Shown here piece after piece: positions 27,201-39,200 of a stretch of 64,000 nt of DNA. The stretch's first letter is position 1, and each line of letters begins with the position of its first letter. The translations under genes and the position numbers were made by a program. The notes beneath the pieces were generated by a model. That model saw only the letters and a list, made by a program, of their open reading frames with translations. It did not search any database and had not been told where the DNA came from. The stretch comes from Brachionus manjavacas (Eukaryota > Rotifera > Eurotatoria > Ploima > Brachionidae): NCBI GenBank assembly GCA_019054805.1, contig JAHQIY010000005.1, forward strand, positions 6,059,501 through 6,123,500, in the 5' to 3' direction.

Positions 27201-30200
27201 ATAACTCAATATCTTTTAAAATTTATTAATTTCATTTTGAGGATTAAAAAAAATAAAAAAAGATTTAAATATTTAGTAATTATTTATTTAGTTTTTAATC
27301 AAAAATTTTAATAGAAGAAAATTGGCACTTTGGAGTTAATTCTTTATTTCTAATGGATTTTTATAAACTTTTTCAATACAACATCAGATATCATTTGAAA
27401 AAAATTGAAAGATTCACCCAGCTTTTGCTGTTAATGCCAAAGATGTCAAAAACAGGAAAAGCTCCGTGAATCCTTCAGTCTTATTTATTGAGTTTTTTTC
27501 TTCTAAATTAGTTATTTATCTTTCGCATTTTTGAGTTTTACCGAATATTCCTGTGGTCTCTCAACCTACTAAGCATCCTAAAGAGTTTTTCATTTAAGCT
27601 TAATTACTTTATTTGATTTGATTAATATATTATAATTTTTTTAAACAAGTAGTTTTCTTTTTTCATAACTTTGTGTATATTTTGTGTGTTTTTTTTACAG
27701 CATTTTTGTTTTTTTTTGTATCATAGGATAATTGATAAAAATAATTAAAAAGATTTATTTAATAATTGTTAAAAATTAATTTATTTTTATGCTAAGCAAA
27801 AATTGGCTTCGAATCTTAAAGCACTAATTTTTATAGATCGGGTTAATTTTTATCGCATATTTTGGCGAGAAGAATTTTTGATCGTCTAATGTGCCAGCCT
27901 TCTGAAGGTGATTAAATAATAACTTTATTAATAAGGAGCCCCTTCTATACTAAAAATAAAGAATGTAACAAAAATAATATAATTTAATTTTTTTTTTTTA
28001 AATTTGAACATTTCTTTTTTAAACAAAAATCACTTTATTTAATCAAAAATTTACTAACAAGAGGGATGAAAAGAGGGATTTAGCCGCTCGAAAATGCCCT
28101 GGAGTCCAACTCCTAGATTATTTTTCAAATAAATAAATAAAATAAAAAAATACTAAAAGAAATAACAATATAACTAACTACGGTGAAACCGCTGTAAAAT
28201 TTTCAATGACTTGTACAGTTCTTTGCACAGTGTTAAATACTAATGGCTTACTCAGATGCATCAGACCCACGTATTGCACTGTGAAACTATATACCTTTAA
28301 GTTGACTAGAGTCGTTGTTTTAGTTATTTAGAGAACTACAACAGTATGTTAGACCGCGAGTTTTGACTAACTTTTTTAAATAAAAAATTTTTCAAAAACT
28401 TCCTTAATTTTTTTTCCCAGAAAACTTCATGGGCGATGACGGCACCGAAACATCCGAGGAACAAATGAACAAGAACATGAACATACAGCGTCAAAAGTTT
28501 GATTCAGTGGACAAATCTCAAAAAACATCAAGTGTCATAGACTTACTGAGCAATGTTCTATCAGACCATTCCGCTGCAGGCGAAACAACAGAAGTTCTCA
28601 CTCCAAATCTAGGTCTCAAAGTCGAAAAACTAAAAGCCTCTAGCCTACAATCGGAGCTCAAGGTACACACATCAGAGATCCGAGTCCCGTCATTCTGCGA
28701 TCTGCAAGACAAATCACCAGAGCCGTCTACTGAACGCTACAACCCTGATGACGAGAACAACTGTGCCAACAAGATCATCACTCTACAAGGCACCTCGTTC
28801 TCAGCTCCGTCCAGTGGTCACAATGGCAAAAACGAGTCCAAAATAGGCTTGTCCACTTCCCTTGGGCTGTCTTTCTTTGACCAAAATGGCGACGAAGTAA
28901 CCATCGCCAATTCAAAGAAACCAATTGACATATGGATACCAAGAGAGCGCAACTTGCCCGACTACCCATTCCAGTTTGTAAACACATCAAACTTAACAAT
29001 ATCATCGGGAGGCCAAATACTTCCAAACAGTTTTGTCATTGACTCGGACAATTCCTCCATTCATTTGGAGATGAGGCCCGACATTGACTTGAATCAAATA
29101 GACTCCATCGGATACTTGGTCCTGATCAAATTCGGCCAAAGCCCTGTTTTGAACTCAAGCCACAAAATTTATGACCACTGGCAAATTGTGTGTCCCCACA
29201 CGGCCATTTATTCTTCTTCCCAAAACCAAACACAGCATGTTCAGTTCACATTTTTCATGAACATCAGCCAGGTGAAAGGCCGCAAAGGCCTAACCGGCTA
29301 CGGAATTAGACAATTAACTCCGACTGAATTAAGCTCCCAGTGTCCCAATAGTTCTCTCAAAGAGCCACCAGTGATCAGCAACGATTCCCAATTGTTCACT
29401 AGTGACTTCTCTGTCCGAGTCTACACATCGGGCTGCTACTATTTGGACAAATATTCAGGCAAATGGAGGTCGGACGGAATGGAAATATTGTCCGACAGCA
29501 CACTTGAAATGGCCCATTGTCAATCAACCCATTTAACACAGTTTGCCGGAGGCCTGGTAGTCCTGCCGTCCAAAATCAACTTTGAATATGTGTTCGCCAA
29601 TGCCAGTTTTCTGCAAAATCCGGTCATTTACTCAACTGTAATTGGCATAATAGCTTTGTACGTGATCAGCGGTGTTTGGGCCTTTGTGAATGATAGGCGG
29701 GACAAAAAAAAAGCTGGTCTCACTGTTTTGCAGGACAAATATTCCACAAATAGTTATTTCTATGAGATAATTGTGTTTACTGGGAGCAGACAGAATGCGG
29801 CAACTGATTCCAAGGTGAGTATGATTTTGAGCGGAGATGTGAGCGAGACAGAGCCCAGGCATTTGATGGACAAAAAGAGGAAAGTGTTCAGACGTGGCGG
29901 AATCGACTCGTTTCTAATGGGAGTCGATGGGCCCTTGGGAAATTTGAATTATGTCCGGATATGGCATGATAATGGCGGCAAGGGAAACATGGCTTCGTGG
30001 TACTTGAAATTTGTAATTGTCCACGATGTGCAGACCAGAGAAAAGCACTATTTTTTGTGCGAAAAGTGGCTAGGAGTGGAAAAAAGCGATGGTCTAATTG
30101 ACCGAATATTGCCAGTAGCTGGCGAGAAGCAAAAAACCGAAATTAAGTACTTGATCAAAAAACAGGCCAAACAAAACATGAGAGATAGCCACTTGTGGTT

Positions 30201-33200
30201 TTCGGTCTTTGCCAGACCCATTCAAAGCACGTTCACTCGTTTGGACAGAATTACGTGCTGTTTTGTTCTCTTCTGCATCACGATGCTCATGAATATTTTG
30301 TACTATGAGCTTGATTCGGCGCCTAGCACTGGTGGGGTCGATATAGGCCCGTTTAGGATGACTACTCAACAAATTGGAATTGGGATAATGACTAATTTGC
30401 TCACATTTCCGCCATGTTTTTTGCTGATTCAGTTGTTCAGGCGATCCAAAGCCAGAAAGACAAAGCATTCACAGATCAAAAAAATGCTTGACGAAAATTC
30501 CAAGGCGAAAAGTCCACGATCTGAAACCAAGTAACAAAAATATTATTTTTTTCTTTTAAACCGAAAAAAAAGGCATAAATCTTTTGAAATCAAAAAACAG
30601 ATTTTCATACATTAAAAAAAATTTTAACCTTCATTTGGATAGCATTCGTGATTTTGTTGCACCTTATTTTTCAAAAGGTTAAAAAAAAGAAAAATTTTTA
30701 AATTTCTGATCTAAAAAATTAAGTTTTCTAAAAATAGTAACTACGACAGCTACATGGTCTTAGCCCGAAAGTATCGAAATATATTTTTTACTACAAATGC
30801 GGCTAATTATTGCATCTAAAACTCATTTACATTATTTTTCTATTTATTTACTTTAATTTTTTACTTTACAATTTTTTTCAGTTTTTTCACGTACAATTCC
30901 CAAGAAATCTTAGAATCACCAAAAAAATTCAGATTATAGCACCACTGTATATGTAAATCTAATTTTTCTGTTTTTAATTAAATATTTCATTGAGATTGTT
31001 TTAGAAATGGTACAAAATTAATTTTACAAAACTCGGTAAAAAATATTATGGGTTTTTTTCTATAAGAAAGTTAATTTTGGTACCTTTTTTTTTGATAATT
31101 ATGAAACCACGTCCAAAAATTTAAAAAAAAACTTTTATTAATAAAATAAAAAAAATTTAAGTAGATATCATTTGTTTAACTAAGTTTTTTGTATTCAAGA
31201 ATCAGAGAAAGTCAAAGTCAAGTTTGAACTTTGATTTTTAATTTTATTATTTTTGATGTTTTTTTTTTGTAAGAAAAATTGATTAATTTAATTTCCTTTT
31301 TATTACTTGAATTTAATGAAACGTAAATCTCAAATTTTAAACTAGACTTTTACTTTAAAACAAAGCAGATTTTATCAAATACATCAGAAATAAGAAGCTT
31401 TTATTTTTATTTTGGTGGTCTCAAAGTTAGCTATTTTAGTCAAGAAATAAATAAAGCATTTAATTTTTGGTAACAAAGTTAGAAAAAAATGACTTATGAA
31501 AAATTTTTAATGAAAAAAAATTAATTTTGTTATTTTTAATTTAATGAAAAAAAAAATTATTTATTTTTTTTTATTTTTTTGATCAAATTATTGTCAAAAA
31601 ACTTATACTTTTATTTAAATTGATATTTTTTTACTAAATTTGTTAGAAAATTAAATAGGCGCTCTTAAAAAAAATATTCCCATTTTCTTGAAAAAAAAAA
31701 TTTGAAATTTTGGCAAATAATTTACCAGTAAGAGATTTTAGGGAATAACCTTTTTATTTAGAATTTAATTACAAAAAAGTAACTCATAGCTGCATAAAAT
31801 TGATTTTTGATTAGGAGTTGATGGTTATGACCATAAAATATTCCGAGATATTCATTTAATTTGAGTCTACTCGGTTTTGTTATCAGTGGATAACATTTTT
31901 GTTATCATAGTTACCCTTTCCCCGTTATGTCACCAATTTGAAAACAAAAATATTACCTAAGAAAAACGTTACTGGAATAAATTGTTTATTTTTAGTCTAT
32001 TTTAAATCAAATTTATCAAGAATATTTTTTTTTCTTAAGGAAATTATAAAAATGATAGCATTATTGATGCGGAAGATTTCAATTTAAATAAAGATGTTCA
32101 GCTTGAAATCAAGACACAAGCCAGGATAATAATAATAATAATAATATTTTAATCTTCAACAGGAGATCTGCGAAGCAAGGCTAGACGTAACATCGGCTAT
32201 GGTAGCTGTCTAGTTTTACATACAGTAATAATAATTTAATATCTTATAGTTATAGAATTAAAAAGCTTAAAAAAAAACTCATTTTATTTAATTTTTAAAT
32301 AATTATCCAGCTGGCTTTTAAAGCTATTCTTCGATTATGAGATATCATCACAAGAACGAACTACCTCATAGTTCAAGAGAACCTTTAGATGCAATAAAAA
32401 AAAAGTGTTAAGCACCAAAAAAAATTTAATTGTTTGCCAATACTGTAAAAAGTATATGAAGGTGAACATGGTTCAAAGGTCCTTTTGGGAAAAAAAATAA
32501 AAGTTAAATTAATTTAATTAATTAATTGATGTTTTTAATTAAATTTACTTAAAAAAATATTCTTGATAAATTTTATTTGACTTGCGATACAAAATTTATT
32601 CTGTTAACGTTTTTTTTTTGATGACATTTTTGTTATCAATTTTGAAAACGTTATGTAAAACATTTTTGTTATTAATTGATAACAAAACCGGGTAGATCCT
32701 TAAATTTTATTAAATTAAATTTATTTTAATTAATTAAATTTAAAAAAACATAAAAATTAATGGAATAACTAAAAATTAATTAAAACAACTTGTAATTTAG
32801 TTTTTGATTATTAACTTCAATTTTTCGTCTTTTTTATCAATTTATTCAGCTAAAATTGGGTCTAGTTCTCACAAATGTCACTAAAGTTAAAAAAATTCCA
32901 ACTGTTTTAACAATAATTTAATCAATAAAATTCAAAATAACCATATTTTGGGAAAATTATTTCATTATATTATTTTTAAATAGCATGTATTTTACGTGAT
33001 ACTAAATTTTTCTGCTACTAAAAAAAAATGATACTAAAAGAAAATAAAAGAAAAAAAATAATTGTTTTTAGATCTTTTGCTCACAGGTTTACTTTGATCG
33101 CTGATTGGGTTTTTGCCAGGTCTACCTCTCGAACGTTTAGCTGGGCAATTTTCTACTAAATTCAACACACTTGGCTCTGATTCGAATACACCATGAACGA

Positions 33201-36200
33201 TATTTAGCTGCTCATTTGTTTGTTCATTTGACGTCGTTGGCGCTACAACTTGCTCTTGTAAATTTTGACCATACTCAGTTGCAGATTTTTGTTCATCTTC
33301 GAATTCAATAATGAAAGAAAGTTCGTCTTCTGCCACTTCATTTTCTAAATGACTTTGAGTTTCGATCGGCTGGCGGTTAGAGCATCTTTATAAAAGAATA
33401 AAGAAGAATAAAGAGCATCATTATTCTTCGCAGGCCTTCCTTTCTTTCTGTTTTCACCCAGTGGCACATCTTTTGCGCTCTCGTGCCATGGCATACCTAT
33501 ATTTATTTGATTAATTATTTGATACCAATTAAAAAAAATATTAGTGTCACATAAACAAAATAAGTATCATTTTAATTTTATTTTTAGTATCTTAAGTGTG
33601 AATTTTAGTATCATTTTTTTTTTTTTTTTAGTAGCAGTAAAATAAATTTAGTATCAGCATAAATATAAGTCTTTTTAAATTATTATTTAGAATTTTATTT
33701 GTAAAAAAATGATCAATTCATATTTTTATAGTCTGGGATTAACTGATATAAGAAATGAGCAAACAACACCTGTTCAAACTCCATTTCAAGAAGAAACAGA
33801 TCAAGATTTCAAAGACTCAAAAAAATATGCCGTCAAAAAACCAAAAAGAAAGCTTCTTTTCCCGTGGTGGACTAAAATAATTGCCTACATATTATCGTTC
33901 TGCTTTGCTGGCGTAAGCCTTTTCTTTGTTGTCATTAAAGGCATTGAGTTTGGTGATGAAAAAGTCAAAAAATGGATTACCTCTTTGTTCGTTTCCTTTT
34001 TAACATCAGTATTGTTGACTCAACCAATTCAAGTATTTTATATTCAATTTTATTAAAATAATTTTAGTATGTTTCTAAAAAAGACCATACTTGTTGCATT
34101 CTTTTTTGTGCTGATATTCCGTAAATATGATGAAAGTTTGGACAATGAAAACGACCCAGAAGATAAAGGCGACTCATTAAATCAACTGTATGACTATTCT
34201 AAATTTAAACATTTGAGTGACCGAAAGATGAATGCCAATTCAACTGAACTCAAAATTTTGAAAAATGCTGAGCTTGAAGCTGCCAGAAAACTGCGCCTAA
34301 GAGAGGTCAAAGTGTGGGATGCTTTGAGGGAAATAGTCATCTATTTCGTATTTTTATGCATTCTTTTTTCAGTATGCTATACTAACAATGGTTCTCAGCC
34401 GTTTCAATATCAAAATATGGTAAAGAAAATATTTGAGCCTAAGGTAACTAAAATATTTTAAAAATTGAGATTATAAATAAATTTTTTGCAAAAAAGAATT
34501 TTATAAAAGGAAGTAAAACAATTAAAAGCTTACATTAAAAATTAAAAATGAAAACTTTAAATTTACCTAATCTGAATATTTTTAAAGTGATTCTGATAAT
34601 GGTAAATGTTTAACACTGAATAAATGAGATTTAGCTTTATAGATAATGCCTCAATTAAACAAATAAAGGAGAATTAAAAAAAATTTAGTTATTTTAATTA
34701 TATTTAAAAAAATTAAAAAAAAAAAGTAAACTAAATTTTGAGCAAGAGTGAAGTTAGCAGCAATTTTTATCTGCTGCAGAGCAATTTTACTTAAAATTTT
34801 ATAAAATAAAATGTTAGCTTTTTGAACAATAGCAATAAAAATTTGTTAAATATAATTTTTACTTATTTTTTTAGTTTTTTACCAAAATAAACACTAATTT
34901 TGTTAATTTTCTTAAAATATATTTGATAAAATATTTGTCTGAAGTATCTAAATTTCAATTATGATAATAACAATAATTATAAAAGTTAATTAATAAAAAA
35001 ATTGGCTCAAAGTCCTTTTTAAATTTTAACAAAATTTGTCAATTCTTGTTGGGGAAATTTTGTTATACCAATATTCACTTTGAAAAAGTTTTTAATGTTT
35101 AATTTGGAAAAAATTGCTCCCAATTTCACTTTCTCTAATTTTAAATTCTTTTTAATTTTTTTTATATTTTTTATTTATTTTTTAATTTCATTTTTTTTGA
35201 TTTTATTTTTTAATTACATTTTTTTACCTGAATTTTCGGAAAAATAGTAAAAAAAATGAAAAAAGATTTATTTTTAAAATATGCTTTTTCAATTTTTATA
35301 TATTGAAATTATAATGTATTTAAAATTAAAAATGCTCAATTTAGTTTAATAAATAATAATTGCTACGCTCATGCGTGAAGTCCGTATTAACCAGACTATA
35401 AGCAATATTTTAGTCTTTCAAAATGCTATTTAATTTTTTTATAAAAAGAACAATTTTTATTGAATCTATTTCTTCATTTGTTATTTGATTCCCATCACTA
35501 ATAACCCTGTTAGTAAAAAAAATTGTACTTCGGCAAACAGTTTTTTATGAGTTCTTTTCTTAATCTATTTCGATTACCTATAGTTTTATACTCATTTTTA
35601 CATTACAATGGTTCTTTGTACCAACTTAGCTCATTAAGTTCATTTATGAACTTTTACATTTGTATTAGATCACCGCGTCTCCCCTTGTTGAGGGTGTTGT
35701 TAGGTTCAGTCTTTTAAGCCTCTTCAAATTGAATAAATCCCCAAATTCATAAATACTTCGTGTTGCTCTTCTATGTACTCTCTCAAGTTTATCTATATCT
35801 TTCATCAAGTATGGATTCCATGCCGAGACAGCATATTCGGATGGAATCGAACAAGACTTGAGGACATTTTTTTAATGGTTATTGAAACCATTTTATTTTT
35901 TTATTTTTTAAACTTTCAAACTATTAAAAGATTTATTCGATGCAAATTTTTTATCACCTAAATTCGACCCCTAAACAAAATTACTTAAAATTTCAAATTT
36001 CAAAACTTTGAAATTAAACTTATCCTGATAGTCCATTGCTTATGTTGGCGCGCACACTTCCAGATTTTTAAACCCTGTGTCAGCTGATAAATTTAAACCT
36101 TGTGTCTTGTTTTTTTATTGATCACATATTAAGTGATCAATATAAAATATTATTTTTACTATTTCAAATATGTGATCATAAATAAGTTGTGGTGATCAAA

Positions 36201-39200
36201 GAACAAATTACATGATCAAAATAAAAAATAGGTGATCAAAAAAATTTATTAAAATAAAATCTTTAGAGTCCAAATATGGGTCTACCTTTTCAACACAATA
36301 AAATAACCATTTAACACAATTTCAAAACGCTCAACACAAAATGATTTCTTCTCAACACAAAAATTAAAATTTGAAAAAAATTACTTTTAGCACAAAAATC
36401 AAAAATAAAATAAATGCATTCAACACAAAAATTAATGGCTTGTTGGGAAAATTTAAAAAAATTTACTGTTGAGCTCAACAGTAAGAAATGGTATTGCAAG
36501 TTTTTCACTAAATTAGGATATTGTGCACATTTATTGGCATTAAAAGATTTGTTTAAAAAAAGGAAAAATTTGTCAATAAGCCTAAAAGAGGTAGAGCAAA
36601 AAATGCGGAAACTGGTTTTCTAGAGAATAATTTTTTTAATTTATTTTCTTTAAGCTTCGAAATTTACTTTATTTACCTAACTTCCATTTTAAATATCATT
36701 AAATAAAATTTATAATTAAAAAAAAATTTATTTTATTGTAAATATTTTTGTGTAGAAAAAAAAATTTCCTTTAAGAATTATTTTCAAACACAATTTTTTG
36801 TGTTAAATGTTTTTTTTTTAAATATAATTTTTTGTGCTGAGAAGAAATCGAATTGTGTTGAATGTTTTTTTCTTTGTGCTAATCAGAAATTGATTGTGCT
36901 GAAATAATATTCCCTCCAAATATTGATATACAAATCGAGTCAAAAAAATTAATTGTATGAAGATGTTTCACCATCGCTGAAATTTTTAATTTTTAATTTA
37001 AAATTTATGTTATCAGAAAAAAAAATTGGTCATCAATATTGATTACATATTAGGTTATCAACTGATCACATAACCTAGGAGACCCCATTATCTATACCTA
37101 TAAGCTGTATTCTAGAGCAAGAGTTAATAATTAAGTCAAGATGTAAGCTAAGTGATAAATGTATATTTAAGCATTTTGAGATTTAAAAAAGACAATTTCA
37201 AATAAAATAAAGGTAAAAGACAGTCAAAAACTAGAAAAACAATAACTTCCAAAAAAATCAGCATCCCAAAACCTATATCTAAAAAATTTTACCTTGTTGT
37301 GGTTTGAATTTTTTTTTACTTATATTCAATATTTAACCAAAGCAAGGAAAACACTGTTAGATTAAGTGTAAGATTTTTTGAAATGTTATTCAGGATATGA
37401 ATTTATATAAAATTATCCAATTTTAATTTATTTTTTTACCTAATGAGCTTTCATTTTATATTTGCCATTTCAAAGAATTAGACTCTTTTTATCTTAAACA
37501 AGCCATATTTCCTAAACTTTTATTAGTAGAAGTATTAAGTTGGATTTCTTGATGAAGATCTTATAAAATATACTGCTATCTAAATCAAAAATAATTACTG
37601 ATTTTTTGTAGTTTACTTTAAAAATTTTAATTAAAAAATTTTGCTAGGAAATTTCTAGATATTTAGACTTTTGAAATAAAAAATTAAAAATAAACTTTTC
37701 AAAAAATCAATTTTTAAAATATGGTAAATGAGCCTAACCGGGTGGCCTATTTTTTTTTGTGGCATATTTCGCACTCATTTTATTCAAAAACTCCAAAAAT
37801 GCTCACCGAATTAGACCAGTTTTTTCTAGTCACCCCTTTACCTCCTGCGGTTAATTGGGTGAGGCCTTATTAGGTTAACCCAGTTACCCCTAATTTTGTA
37901 AATATTTAGCCCGAGAACTAACCTCTTTTTCATTTAGAAAAAAATTTAAACGAATTATTAACGAATTCAAAATAAATTTTATGTTTGATTTTTTTAGTTA
38001 AAAAGATCTGTCTCGGAATGTTGTATAAATTTGAAGCTTGACTACTGTTAAATTTTTTTTAAAAAACATCTTTTTTTGCGTTATCAAGATCTTCCATCGA
38101 ATACTTTTTTTTCAACTTTTTGTTTGTTCTGATTCATTTTTATAATAAATTGACGATTTTTGATTTTTGATTGAGGTTTTGGACGTCCCATTTTTTTTTA
38201 AATAATTTTTTTTCATATTTGTTTAAAAGATTAAAAATTCAAACGAGAAAACAATTTAAAACTAAATTTTTAAAATGCACAATAAAATTAAAAAAAAAGA
38301 TTTGTTTTTTCTTAGGTTAATATCTTTATTTTTTCATATTACAACAAGGCCACTATCACATATTTTATATCAAAATAAAGGATAAACTTAAAGCTTTTAA
38401 ATCAGGTATTTTATTCAGTAACTTTCCCTTGTTTTCTAGGAAATTTTCAACTTAATGATATATAGCACTAAAGTTTAAAAAATACTGAAAATCAAGACTC
38501 AAAAAAAAAAATTTATTTTATAAAGATATTTATTTAAAAGCTTAAATTCAATTATATATGTGTTCAAAATTTTAAGATAATACCTTAAATAAATCAAAAG
38601 TTATTCGATAAAAACATAAAACACCCAAGTTTTTTATATTTTAGAACAATGGTCATTTTTTGGTGTTATTTGATTGTATCTTCTCAAAAACTAGACGGAA
38701 TAAAACAATCTATAGCTCATATTAATCATAAAAAAATTCTCTACAAAATGATATATAAAACTCACAACTTTTATATGGTGATTTATGAGGACAAACTAGG
38801 TCGCAGGTAGGGGTCAATTAGTAGGCCAGAGTGGACTAATTTTGAAAAGAAAGTTTTATAAAAATATCAATTTCAGAAACTAGAGAAAAAAAGCTGTAAA
38901 CCCTCAAAATTTAACTATTATATCATTGTCCGTTCACTATTTTTTTTTCTCAATGAATTTTAAGACAACCATTTTTGGCCACCCGTTATTTAAATTAATT
39001 CATTTTGTTCAGCTCTTTTGTTCTGAATTTCACAAAACCTCTTAATTTAAGATTAACCTTGGAAAAAAAAATTAAAAAATAGCTGTTTTTATAAAGATTA
39101 TTATTTACTTGAAATCATTATGTTTTACTTGAAAAAAAAAATTTTTTGAATTTTTGCTTTTAAAAATTGAAGTGACACAAAAGACTCAAATTATCTCAAA

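Larger units (their letters stand above)
30531..33731 (+). other. Intron (3201 bp) with two word-array TIR elements
   Basis: Contains a GTTATC/TAACAAAA TIR element (31863-32700) with a LINE tail inside, and the GATACTAAA element (32998-33655) with a MULE C-terminal remnant. 30531-31862 is AT-rich; its AAGTC-type words near 31200-31260 were not resolved into an element. Confidence 0.6.

Noticed and set aside
28778-30468. Minus-strand frames of 76-124 codons
   Set aside because: All lie opposite polycystin exon 11, which has clear GPS and PLAT domains.
33691-33731. Alternative polycystin exon 12 start at 33691 (TTATTTAG)
   Set aside because: Phase does not match the preceding donor at 30531; the acceptor at 33731 does and removes low-complexity codons.
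34068-34083. Alternative exon 13 start after AG at 34067
   Set aside because: Would break frame with exon 12; the AG at 34083 restores both phase and the TM5 sequence.
36117-36240. Regularly spaced TGATCA words resembling a CRISPR array
   Set aside because: Words are only 6-7 bp, spacing is irregular, the host is eukaryotic, and an inverted partner array exists at about 37030-37075.
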